Source of the DNA: Vicia villosa
Taxonomy: Eukaryota > Streptophyta > Magnoliopsida > Fabales > Fabaceae
DNA: 64,000 nt
Assembly: GCF_029867415.1 (NCBI RefSeq)
Contig: NC_081186.1
Span: forward strand, 24,493,915-24,557,914
Reading direction: 5' to 3'
Made by a program: the position numbers and the translations under genes. The notes below the pieces were generated by a model. That model saw only the letters and a list, made by a program, of their open reading frames with translations, made no database searches and was not told the DNA's origin. Shown piece by piece: positions 33,610 through 43,734 of the stretch (its first letter is position 1; each line of letters begins with the position of its first letter).

Positions 33610-35527
33610 TGTAACACCCGTATAATTTTAATATTAATTTAATTGGAACATTGAATTAATAATTAGAATTATTAAGAATTTTGTGGAAAATAATGGAAAT
33701 AATGGTTTATGGCATTTGGGCCAGGTGAGTAAATAGTAAAAGAGGGAGGGTGATTCTATAATCCTTTTTACTAAATTATTATTATTTTTTCATAAAACAA
33801 TTGGATTTGGGAAGAAAGAAAGAGCGTGAAAGAACAGAGGTTTGGAACGAAGAATGTGAAGGAGAACTATAGAGGGAGAGATCAAGGATCAAGAACAATT
33901 GTCTAAGGTAAGGGGAGACTCTCCATTTAATCTCTATTATCGTGTTGTGAATGATAATGTTGATTGGGAATATTGTTTAGATCAATAGGTTATGTATTCT
34001 GATTTTACTGTTGTGTTCATCATTGAATTGAATCTGAATTCCCTAATATTTGAGTAGAATTAGGTTGTGATGAGTAAAATCGAATAGAGGATCATATACT
34101 ATTGATGTTGGATGAATGTTGTGTGTCTGGATATGTGAAATTGCTGGTTTTAGACCCAAATCGTAGACTGTGCAGGTGGATTCGCGAGGAAGAAGAATGG
34201 GTAAGTTGCAGGTTTCTGTGAACTGCTGCCCATTTGCGTATGATACGCGTACGGTACGCGTATGGAGGGGACGATACGCGTATGATACGCTCCCCAAGTG
34301 TGCATCAGGTTGCACCATCTGCTCATACGCGTATGGTACGCGTATGGTGACTGGCAGGTACGCGTATGGCAGGCTGATACGCGTATGCTTGTGTTTTTTG
34401 TGTGGAAATGTGGTTCTGCCCATACGCGTATGATACGCGTATGGTGTGTGTTTTTGTGAAATTCTGGCTCTGCTGGTACGCGTATGGTACGCGTATGGCC
34501 AGCGTGACTTGCAGAGTTTTGCTGTTTTGTGAGTTTAAGAGTTCGGTAATGAGTAACTTTTAAAATGCTGATCTGTTTTGGAATAATGTTTGATTTATGA
34601 TGATTAAGATGAGATAAATCGTATGATTGATTGATGTATGATTTTATTGAATGATGCAATTGTATATATATATATATATATTGAACATACTTATTAACGA
34701 TGATGATGATGAATGATGATGATGAATGAGTATAGATGATGCTACTCATATTATGATGATGATGATAGTATGTTATATATATATTGTTGCATGCATTCAT
34801 AATCATTGGTGAGGGCTGTATCCTAAAGATGAGAGGATTCAGTGAAGGGCAAGATTCCCATTGTGTGGAATCTGTGCTGGCAGGGCCGTATCTGGATGAT
34901 GATAGATCGGTCGGTGGATGATTTCCACTGGTGATGTTTGGTACCACATGCATAGTGTCAGTTTCATACATGTGCATGATTGATTGTAACATGGTTATAT
35001 ATGTTATGTGATGATTATCTGTTATCTGTGGATGTTTAGTGATGATTATCTGAATAAGAACAATTGGGTGAATGATATAACTATGAAATGTTATTATTTA
35101 TGATGCAATAACATTGGTTAACTGTGATGAGACTCACCCTTACCTGTTGTCATTTTCAGATTGAGGATAGCGGCGCGACTTGGTGAGGATTAGCTCATAA
35201 GTCGGTTTTTAGTTATAGTGTCGGTGTCATGCTCTGGTAGATGTAACACTGGGAACACGTTTGTTTTGGAGTTTGATTATAACTCTATTTGTTTTGTTAT
35301 TTGAAGTCTTATACATTGATGATGGATGTTTGACTTGATGAAGTATTTCCGCTGTGTAAAACATGAAATTGATTAATGAGTTATGATCTCAGGTGTTTTT
35401 CAGTAAATGCATGACAGGTGCCGAACGTGTGTATTATTTATTAATTTATGCAATTGTGATGCCTCTCTACATGTTTACTCTGATTAATAATTGTTTAATT
35501 GCCGCGGGTTATTAGAGGGGTGTTACA
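33610..35527 (+). repeat. 3' LTR of the Tekay element
   Basis: 1918 bp, nearly identical to 27149-29070. The antisense ORF at 34150-34992 opens through it because the repeats happen to lack stops; the 5' LTR does not keep it open to the same length. Confidence 0.95.
34245..34494. repeat. Cluster of 11 ACGCGT palindromes in the 3' LTR
   Basis: It matches the 5' LTR cluster except for one substitution between the first two words. Confidence 0.9.
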
Positions 35528-35532
35528 CGCGT
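35528..35532. repeat. Target site duplication CGCGT, right
   Basis: It pairs with 27144-27148. Confidence 0.9.
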
Positions 35533-36678
35533 GGCCCAGTTGCATTATCATCCAACTTCCATATTTTGTTCCATTTTATTTCAATGACTCAGCATGTATT
35601 TATTTTATCCTATGGTTTTTATTTGATAAGAATACGTGACATAAGGATAACATGGTATCAATTGGTGCATGGAGAATTAAATCACTACGGGACAAAACAA
35701 CTCCCAGCCAATCAGGGCCCATCTTCGTGCATACTAATCATGTGGATAAGACAAAAGGGCTCCAAGATAATAGAACATTAACAAACCATGAACTGCCACG
35801 TACGCAAACAGAAAGAGAATATGTAGACATGCAGACGCCAGAGACACCATCTCCGGTCGTCTTCCCCGATCACTCCCACGGTGGAGCTCCATCTACTTTT
35901 CCAGAAATAAGAAAAGCCAACACTTTCTCGCTTGAAATTTCACCACGAATCCAAATCCAACCTCAGTTTCCATTGATTCTATCTCTATTCATCAAATCGA
36001 AAGATTTTGCAAAACCCTAACTGACAAAAACTCACCTAAGCTTACATTAAAGCACAACAAATCATTCCTCTGCACGCACAGGACTTAAACGTGACACCAT
36101 AACATAAAGAACTAGAGATTAAGGATCTTCATATAGCATAGTTCAAGAACTTGCGTAAAACCGAAGTGACGCAACAAACGCGATTGGCAACATCAACATG
36201 ACCTATCATGCATTTCTACGAGGCTTAAGGAGATCAAAATTCGTACCTGAAATGGATCTTAATCTGAAATAGAAAGAAGACTCTACTGCTTCGCATGAGG
36301 TTGAATGATGTGAACTCTGAGGAGATCTTCCTTTTCACTGAGAAATAAACTCAGGCTTCCAAATGAAAACTTCGATCCTGAGCCAAGGATGATGATGATG
36401 CTGTGAATCAAGAGTTGATAATGGAGAGCAAGGTTGGAGAAGATGATTATGGAGGAAGTTTAAATCCGTGGCTTGATGATGGAGGTTGATGAGGATGTAG
36501 TGATGGTGGTTGTAAGGTGGTGATGGAGATGAAGGTGAGAGGAGAATGGTTATGGTGATTGAAGGTGAAGGTTAGTTAGAGTTTGTTACACAATGTAACA
36601 AACTTTTTCATGGTGAGGGAGAGTGAAGAGAGGTTTTGAAGAGAGAATGAAGAGGAAAGTGAAACGAGGAAAAACAAG

Positions 36679-37151
36679 AACCACTCTTCTGCTTCTTCGG
36701 CCAATATGAACAGGAACATTCTCAGCTTCTTCGCCTCTTCTGTATGCCCTTCAATTTTTAGAGTCGTACTCATGGTCAGAAATCTCTGTAGGTGCTTGTT
36801 TGCATCTTCATTAACCTTTCCGTTGAAAGGTTTTCTTTTCAGTTGATTTATTGTGCTCAGATGCAATTGAAAATTTGCCGCATTTACCGGTTGGTTGACA
36901 ATTGTTAGTCTACCACCCGGTGTGTTCGTTGCACCATAGTCTCCGAGAAGTCTCTCAGGTGGAGGTGGATTTTCGCCCATAACTTCTTCTTCACTTTCAG
37001 AACCTGAACCTGAATGAACTGTAACAATTTCTTCTTCAGATTCCAGCGTAGCCAACCGAGCTTGTCTACGCCTTGCGTGCAAGGTTCTTTCAATTTCCGC
37101 GTCAAAAAGAAATTCAGCTGAGGCCTTACCTCGCATACACAGATTAGACAA
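36679..37151 (-). pseudogene. Athila-like gag N-terminal fragment
   Basis: It begins MSNLCMRGKASAEFLFDAEI and runs through LKRKPFNGKVNEDANKHLQR to the LAEEAEEWF block, where similarity to the gag at 42171-43388 stops. In between, only a few residues differ (for example K for R in the STT.KIEGH segment). Any ORF continuation to 36576 is in foreign sequence. Confidence 0.8.
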
Positions 37152-37693
37152 ATATTAGAATTAGGAGAAAAAATTAAAAAGTGCAGAAAATAAAATTTTA
37201 GTCGCAGAGCAACAAAATTCTAATTGAAATAAATCTAAAAACTCTATAATCTGGCAGTCCCCGGTAACGGCGCGAAAAACATGATCGGTAAAATAACAAG
37301 TGTAGTATTTTGCCTCTATAGTAATAAAGGGAAAATTCCCCGAATATCGAATCTCAAGGACTGCTTGACGATACAGAGTTTTATCAGTATTTCAATTAAA
37401 CAAAAGTTCAAAAGGGGTTTTGGTTGGTTTTGCAAATAAAATAAATATACAGAATATAGAACGATGAACAGAGATGAGTAGATTGCTAGGGACGGTGAAT
37501 GATTCTTCATGCAACGAATTTCCTGTCTCAATGCAACAACATGCTTTTCATAGTTAATTACCGGTTCTTTAGAGTATCTAATCCTAAGGCCTTAGTGAAG
37601 AGATCTTTTACCTCACAACCTAATCACTATGTCCATAGATAATTACGGCTATGATCAAGCATTCCAATAACAAGAATTTCCGGTTACAATATG
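36679..37693 (-). mobile_element. Athila-like fragment B: LTR end, leader and gag start
   Basis: Minus strand. A partial LTR (37282-37693), a primer site (37258-37275, one base altered against fragment A), the leader, and the first part of gag (36679-37151) are nearly identical to the matching parts of the larger copy at 42915-43734. Gag breaks off at about 36679 (after LAEEAEEWF) and joins unrelated DNA. The LTR breaks off after GGTTACAATATG at 37693. It is a both-ends-truncated duplicate. Confidence 0.8.
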
Positions 37694-38234
37694 CAAATGC
37701 GAGAGCAAACAGATTGTCAAACAACTGAGCTTTGAAACTTTCCATACAAGCAATGGATTCAATGAGTTGACAGGCAAGCAATGATTAGAATACCAAACAA
37801 GTATTGACTAGAGTATCAAATAGGCATTGATTTTCCGAGAGAAACTCACCAGGAAGTGGGCTTAAGGGGTCAAGCAAGTGTTGACTTCAAAGAGACCAGA
37901 CAGGGATTAGCTTTCATAGGGGTGCCACCAAGAAGCGGGCTTTATAGATTCACATTGATTGTGAGGATGCCAACAAGTAATGGGCTTACAATCTCTGATC
38001 AATGTTGAGGGTGACGACCCTGACTTCTCGGCGGTCTTCAAGTTCATAAGTAGTTTAGTTCACGCTCGAATTTTAAACTGAACACCTCTTGATGAGGATA
38101 ACATGCCAATGCATAGTGTTTTGCCCCATCCTGTAGGGACTTTGAAGAATTCATCTGGTAAGCTACCATAGGTGATTGGCCCCAGTATCATGAACTTTAG
38201 AACCACTCCCCTGATTGACCAGTGTTGTAGGTAG
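37694..38234. other. Unassigned spacer between Athila-like pieces
   Basis: No coding similarity. It has loosely repeated words (AAGTGGGCTT, AAGCGGGCTT, TAATGGGCTT and AAGYATTGAYT). It may be host DNA flanking the next LTR or a diverged part of a repeat. Confidence 0.45.
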
Positions 38235-39814
38235 TGATCGGTAAAATAGCAAGTGTACTATTTTGCCTCTGTAGTAATAAAGGGAAAATTCCCCGAATAT
38301 CGAATCTCAAGGACTGCTTGACGATACAAAGTTTTATCAATATTTCAATTAAACAAAAGTTCAAAAGGGGTTTTGGTTGGTTTTGCAAATAAAATAAATA
38401 TACAGAATAATAGAACGATGAACAGAGATGAGTAGATTGCTAGGGACGGTGAATGATTCTTCATGCAACGAATTTCCTGTCTCAATGCAATAACATGCTT
38501 TTCATAGTTAATTACCGATTCTTTAGAGTATCTAATCCTAAGGCCTTAGTGAAGAGATCTTTGACCTCACAACCTAATTACTATGTCCATAGATAATTAC
38601 GGCTATGATCAAGCATTCCAATAACAAGAATTTCAAGTTACAATATGATATCCCTAGTCCTAGGTGATATAGATATTATATGTTCTTAATCATGTCCACA
38701 AATAATATGCCGTCCAGCTACACTATTCATTCATATTCAGAATCCGTTTTTTCGACGGATAAAGCATTACTAACAGATGAAGAACAAATTAACAGATACG
38801 AAAAGTAAAATAGTTATTGCATCAATTGAACAAATTCATCACAATCAGAATCAGGGTCACCCCCTAGCATTGGGGGGTTTAGCTACTCATAAAAATAACA
38901 GAAAACATAGTGTTAATTGTAGTCATTACAGATAAATGAAGGAAATCCAATCTTCAATGGCAAAAGCTCATAGAATTCTTCACGAGGGTCTCTACAGAGT
39001 ATAATATAATAACATAGCATTGTTACAGTTTTGGTTACTTTCTTTACTTGAAGTGAAGTCCCAGAGTGAAAGTTAACTAAAATCTAAAGGGAAAGCAGGA
39101 ACGGTTAACTAGATTGTAATTCCGTTGAGGACTTACCCGAAACAGTCTAATCTTTTGATTGGGACTCATCTTTCATATTTAAGTCCATGCATCAAATCTG
39201 AGTTCTCTAGCCTCCTACAGTGTATCTTTGCTCCCAAATTCGTCGAACCCTTGTTCAAACGCATTCTCCTTCTTTTATTTATGCAAAACTGGGCTTTTTA
39301 GCAAGAAAGTCCAAAACTTCACGTGTACACGCGTCCAGACACGCGTCCAGGAAGATGACACGCGTCCAGACACGTGTCTGAGCAGAGAGACACCTTTCTT
39401 TGCAATTTTGGATGTCTGGCACGCGTTTTGGGACGCATCTGAGGATTTGGAACGCGTCTGGGCACGCGTCTAAGCAGAGAGGGAGATTTTTGGCTTCATG
39501 CATTTCACAGGACGCGTTTGCTCAGCAGACCTCAATTTCTCACTTCCACACGCTTATGGGGACGCGTTTTAGCAGCAGGATGCACTTTTACAAGCTCCAC
39601 ACGCGTGTGGAGACGCGTCTGGCCAGGCCATGTGCTTTTTCATCAGTTTCTTCATGTTTCGCACTGATTTTCTCCACTTCATTCATTTGAGTCTGCAAAC
39701 ACTTAAACATACAACCAAAGCATAAACTGACGAATAAAGAAATAAAACATAAAATAAAATACTTCAAAGACAACTAAAAACAACTATAATTATACGTGTG
39801 AAAACCACTGATCA
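38235..39814 (-). repeat. 3' LTR of Athila-like element A
   Basis: In plus coordinates it runs TGATCGGTAAAATAG ... ACCACTGATCA, 1580 bp. It contains ten ACGCGT words at 39329-39618. Its first 216 bases differ from the element's own 5' LTR remnant at about four positions. Confidence 0.8.
39329..39618. repeat. Cluster of 10 ACGCGT words in the Athila-like LTR
   Basis: Words appear mainly as CACGCGTC or GACGCGTY, separated by 6-60 bases, with related ACACGTGTCT and GACGCATCT variants between them. The flanking sequence is unrelated to the Tekay LTR. Confidence 0.9.
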
Positions 39815-39830
39815 AACTCCCCCAAACTTA
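39815..39830 (-). other. Polypurine tract of Athila-like element A
   Basis: On the minus strand it reads TAAGTTTGGGGGAGTT, directly before the 3' LTR, as in Athila elements. Confidence 0.85.
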
Positions 39831-40916
39831 AACCGTTGCTTGACCTCAAGCGACAATTACAAGAGTTGATGACCTTCAAGGCACACCGGTGTTCATACGT
39901 GAGATATTCGTTTGTATTGATCAAGAAACAGTTGGTCTGGCATTCACATGACGCGACGAGTTTCTGCTACAACATTAAACCTCAAGCTCCTCTTTCGGAT
40001 ACCTCTACAACTATGCTTTGCACTTAAGTCTCTTTCCGATTTTCCTCCTGTTTCATTCGGACAATCACATTAAGGCACTGTATTTCCTATAATAATCATC
40101 ACATGCATGAGACAAATCAAGGCTTTTTATTTTCTTTTTCTGGCACCAAACGAGCAGCATTGGCTACCTTTTTATTACCGATGAAATTTTCAAACTTTGC
40201 AGTTATATATTGTCCTTTTGGACGACGTTTGGGGATCAACCTCCATTGGGCTGAATAACTGGGTGAGGGTTACCCAACTTAGCGAACCGGTTGCCTTTTA
40301 CCGCCTTTTCATCATCTGGTGCCAACGTTTTATATATTTTTTTTCTTCTCAACCAGTCATCATGCACGTGAATCTGAATTATGCCAGATTGTATCAATAA
40401 ATTTCTCGAGGAGTACTTCTCAGGAGGCAAGTACTATGGTGCAAATCTACACGATAGACTCGTATTTCTTTTAGGGAACCAAGGGTGCTTAAACAAACCT
40501 CTTCTTGCCACATTGTTCCGAACTTCCTGTCCTTAAAAAATCCTCCCTTCATCTCTATATACTATTCTCGATCGCTCTTTAAGATCAAGACTCTTCAAAA
40601 ATTAAAAATTTCGGTTAAAATTTGGGACAAGTATGATTCTGTAGGTCTCACATATATTATAGCAGCAATATAAATTAAAATGCTAAAAGTAAAACCTCCC
40701 CCAAACTTGAACGAAACATTGGCCTCAATGTTTTAGAACAAGCCCGAGAAACGTGACTCGCAGAGGGTAATGCAGCCCATAGCTTCCACTTGAAATGCCC
40801 CTTTTATTTCCTGAAATAAAATAAACAAAAAGACAAAGTAATTATTAAAAGTGTGGGTTGCCTCCCACGAAGCGCTTTGTTTAACGTCGCATGGCTCGAC
40901 GGTCCATCACCCTTTA
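39831..40916. other. Non-coding 3' region of Athila-like element A
   Basis: No conserved protein is visible on either strand. A second G-run, the complement of CCTCCCCCAAACTTG near 40700, resembles the polypurine tract. The region replaces the missing pol genes. Confidence 0.6.
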
Positions 40917-42110
40917 TTATGGAGGGTATTTTCTATTCCACACCTGGTTGCTTTTCACCTCCTCAACCAAGAACTCATGAAGATGAAAGGCATGGACAAC
41001 TTTTCTCTTCAATTCACTTCCCACATTTTTCTTGACTTTCTTAGCCTTCTTAGGACTTTTGATAGCTCCATGAGTTGTTTCTACCCGAGAGGCTATGCTT
41101 GAAACTTTTTCTTGGAGATGTTTAGGCTTTTTGTCTTTTTCCTCACTTTCTGCCATACCACCAGAAGTTTGATCATTTACCACCGCCCTATGTTTCTTAA
41201 CTCCTAACATCTTCAAGGTTACTTCTTCATCAAATGATTTCAGCGTTAGTGTCCCTTTTTCAAAGTCGAAGTTGCAGCGGCCTGCCGACAAAAATGGTCT
41301 CCCAAGAAGGATAGGAGTTTGTTCGTCTTCCGGAATGTCCATGATGTGGAAGTCAACAGGGAATACAAACTTATCAACTTCCACTAGTACATCTTCAGCT
41401 ACCCCATATGATTTCTTAATGGTGTGATCGGCGAACCTTAAATGTGTCTTACTTTCACTAACCTTTTCCAATTCAAGCTTTTTGAAAATGGACAGAGGCA
41501 TTAAACTCACACTAGAACCAGAATCGAGGAGTACCTTTTTAAATGTTATATTCTTGATAGTGCATGGTATCGCCACCGCTCCAGGGTTTTTCCTCTTTAT
41601 TGGGATCTTTCTTGCTGATGAGACTATACCACACTTCTTAGTTGCAATTTTTGATTCCCCTCCCAGTGATCTCTTTTTCGCCATCACCTCCTTCATAAAT
41701 TTCCTATACAAGGGCATGTGCTCAAGTGCTTCGAAGAAGGGTAGATTTACCTCTAACTTTTTGAACAAGGCAGTGAGCTTCTCAAAGTCTTTCTCTTTTG
41801 AATTCTTCTTTTTCACTCTGGAAGGGAAAGGTAGTTTGATCACCGGTTCAACGTCTTTCTTATTTTTTTCTTCAAATGGTTTAACCGGTGATATCACGAC
41901 TTCTGGCTCTTTCAGATTCTCTCTTATTTCCAAATCCACCTCTATTACCATAGGGTCATCTATTTCCTCTTTTTCTTTTTCCGATTCTAACACCTTTTTA
42001 CTCCTTATTGTAACAGCATTAATCTTCTCTTGGTCTTTCGGATTTTTCACAGTTGAGCTCGGAAAGGTACCTTGTGCCTGTAGAGTGAGATGCTGTGCTA
42101 TTTGACCCAC
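40917..42110 (-). pseudogene. Athila-like protease region of gag-pro
   Basis: Same frame as the gag at 42171-43388, separated from it by one TAA at 42171-42173. The product contains a Lys/Glu-rich linker and then the retroviral-type aspartic protease: VLLDSGSSVSLMPLSIFKKL around 41490-41550, with catalytic DSG, and the flap and ILLGRPFL motif near 41300. A Lys-rich tail ends at 40917 without passing into reverse transcriptase. The protease would process gag. The start ATG given is the first Met after the stop and not a true start. Confidence 0.8.
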
Positions 42111-42170
42111 TTGAACTTCCAGATTTTTTATTGAAGCTGTGGTGTTCCTGTGATTGTTTCTTGTCTCTTC

Positions 42171-43388
42171 TTAAAACTGAGAGCATTTTCCAGCCAATCT
42201 CTCAATAGCTACTTCCCACTCCGCCTTCTGAGGACCTTGTTGTTGTTGATCTTTCCATGAGAAATTTGGATGATTCTTCCACCCAGGATTATAGGTGTTA
42301 GAATATGGATTGTTTTGCTTCAAGAATTTTATTTCTTCAATCTGTTTTGGAGTAGCAACACAACATACAGTTTGGTGAGGACCATGGCAAATTTCACAAC
42401 TTACAGGTTGAGCTTGTTGAACCTGAGCCACTTGTTGTGTACCTATGTTCATAGCTTTCAATTTCTTTTCAACTTCTGCAGCTATTGCATCTTCAACCCG
42501 CATTTTTGAAGTTTCGAGCTTAAGATCAATGATTCCTTCCGGTTTGCTAGTACACCTGTCACACAACTCTAAATGCTCATTTGCAGCTATTGCTTCAATG
42601 ATTTTTATGATGCCGGAGGCTGTTGTGAAATTTGTTGAACCTCCAGCTGCTGTATCAATCAACTGCTTTGTTTTCATTCTAAGCCCATTGACAAATACTT
42701 GCATCTGTTCAGTCTTGTCCATATTATGAGTGGGACATGCTACTAAAATTCTTTTGCATCTTTTGTAGACATCTCCTAAGGGCTCACCTTCCTTCTGCTT
42801 GAAGTTCAGGATGTCATACCTCTTCCTTATGAATACAGATGCAGGAAAATACTCATTCAAGAAAGCTTTTTCCATCTCTCCCCATGATGTAATGCTGCCC
42901 GCTGGAAGAGAATAGAACCACTCTTCTGCTTCTTCGGCCAATGTGAACAGGAACATTCTCAGCTTCTTCGCCTCTTCTGTATGCCCTTCAATTTTTCGAG
43001 TCGTACTCATGGTCAGAAATCTCTGTAGGTGCTTGTTTGCATCTTCATTAACCTTTCCGTTGAAAGGTTTTCTTTTCAGTTGATTTATTGTGCTCAGATG
43101 CAATTGAAAATTTGCCGCATTTACCGGTTGGTTGACAATTGTTAGTCTACCACCCGGTGTGTTCGTTGCACCATAGTCTCCGAGAAGTCTCTCAGGTGGA
43201 GGTGGATTTTCGCCCATAACTTCTTCTTCACTTTCAGAACCTGAACCTGAATGAACTGTAACAATTTCTTCTTCAGATTCCAGCGTAGCCAACCGAGCTT
43301 GTCTACGCCTTGCGTGCAAGGTTCTTTCAATTTCTGCGTCAAAAAGAAATTCAGCTGAGGCCTTACCTCGCATACACAGATTAGACAA
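42171..43388 (-). CDS. Athila-like gag protein
   Basis: 405 residues. It has an acidic N-terminal part (GSGSESEEE), a gag core (LKRKPFNGKVNEDANKHLQR; WFYSLPAGSITSWGEMEKAF; YDILNFKQKEGEPLGDVYKR), and a C-terminal Cys/His region (CEICHGPHQTVCC) in place of a CCHC knuckle, as in Athila. Gag would form virus-like particles around the RNA. The reading frame continues in the same phase into the protease after a single TAA, so it was probably one gag-pro polyprotein. No frameshift was seen, so this gag may still be translatable. Confidence 0.85.
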   Translation of the reverse strand: MSNLCMRGKASAEFLFDAEIERTLHARRRQARLATLESEEEIVTVHSGSGSESEEEVMGENPPPPERLLGDYGATNTPGGRLTIVNQPVNAANFQLHLSTINQLKRKPFNGKVNEDANKHLQRFLTMSTTRKIEGHTEEAKKLRMFLFTLAEEAEEWFYSLPAGSITSWGEMEKAFLNEYFPASVFIRKRYDILNFKQKEGEPLGDVYKRCKRILVACPTHNMDKTEQMQVFVNGLRMKTKQLIDTAAGGSTNFTTASGIIKIIEAIAANEHLELCDRCTSKPEGIIDLKLETSKMRVEDAIAAEVEKKLKAMNIGTQQVAQVQQAQPVSCEICHGPHQTVCCVATPKQIEEIKFLKQNNPYSNTYNPGWKNHPNFSWKDQQQQGPQKAEWEVAIERLAGKCSQF

Positions 43389-43494
43389 ATATTAGAATTA
43401 GGACAAAAAATTAAAAAGTGCAGAAAATAAAATTTTAGTCGCAGAGCAACAAAATTCTAATTGAAATAAATCTAAAAACTCTATAATCTGGCAG

Positions 43495-43512
43495 TCCCCG
43501 GTAACGGCGCCA
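43495..43512 (-). other. Primer binding site of Athila-like element A
   Basis: On the minus strand it is TGGCGCCGTTACCGGGGA, one base from the usual Athila site for tRNA-Asp, six bases from the LTR. Confidence 0.85.
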
Positions 43513-43518
43513 AAAACT

Positions 43519-43734
43519 TGATCGGTAAAATAACAAGTGTAGTATTTTGCCTCTGTAGTAATAAAGGGAAAATTCCCCGAATATCGAATCTCAAGGACTG
43601 CTTGACGATACAGAGTTTTATCAGTATTTCAATTAAACAAAAGTTCAAAAGGGGTTTTGGTTGGTTTTGCAAATAAAATAAATATACAGAATAATAGAAC
43701 GATGAACAGAGATGAGTAGATTGCTAGGGACGGT
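43519..43734 (-). repeat. 5' LTR remnant of Athila-like element A
   Basis: It starts TGATCGGTAAAATAAC in plus coordinates and stops after GCTAGGGACGGT, where the Ogre LTR begins. The other two copies continue there with GAATGATTC. Confidence 0.85.

Larger units (their letters stand above)
27149..35527 (+). mobile_element. Near-complete Tekay/Del-type chromovirus (Ty3/gypsy)
   Basis: All structural parts are present: two LTRs (1922 and 1918 bp), a 5 bp CGCGT target duplication, an initiator-Met primer site, one long gag-pol frame, and a polypurine tract. By eye the LTRs differ by about 8 substitutions and two 2-base changes in TA runs, about 0.4 %, so the insertion is recent. The C-terminal chromodomain-like region puts it with the Tekay (Del) chromoviruses. 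One in-frame stop in reverse transcriptase probably makes it non-autonomous. Confidence 0.93.
25740..36678 (-). mobile_element. Ogre-like LTR fragment, minus orientation, split by the Tekay element
   Basis: The 25740-27148 and 35533-36678 pieces join across the Tekay insertion. The left piece starts TGTCGCACGCTCGCG and has the CAGAGTCGCCACYRAC..AGGAAAGG..GGGAAGGT.TTAGCACCC sequence also present at 43855-43970 in the minus-strand Ogre LTR, in the same orientation. The right piece has exon- and leader-like DNA (ACCACGAATCC, CAAAACCCTAAC) similar in character to that LTR. The U3 end is missing, because Athila-like sequence starts at about 36679. No coding capacity is seen; the ORF at 35652-36020 is not convincing. 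Family assignment rests on the left 250 bases. Confidence 0.5.
38235..43734 (-). mobile_element. Athila-like element A, gag-protease only (no pol)
   Basis: Minus strand, from a 5' LTR remnant (43519-43734) through primer site, gag, protease and polypurine tract to the 3' LTR (38235-39814). After protease the sequence goes straight to non-coding DNA with AAACAAAGCGCTTCG and GGGAGGCAACCCAC (40850-40890), which in autonomous Athila elements I recall as following integrase. So reverse transcriptase, RNase H and integrase appear deleted and the element is non-autonomous. Its 5' LTR is cut at 43735 by the minus-strand Ogre. Confidence 0.85.

Noticed and set aside
34150..34992. 280-codon minus-strand ORF in the Tekay 3' LTR
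   Set aside because: It runs antisense through LTR repeats (CGCGT words and CAT/TA runs), has low-complexity His/Ser/Ile content, and the 5' LTR copy is not open over the same length.
35652..36020. 122-codon ORF as a host gene
   Set aside because: It lies in an Ogre-like LTR fragment that continues across the Tekay insertion, has no recognised domain and has leader-like composition.
41482..42105. 207-codon plus-strand ORF
   Set aside because: It is antisense to the Athila-like gag-protease frame, which has recognised protease motifs.
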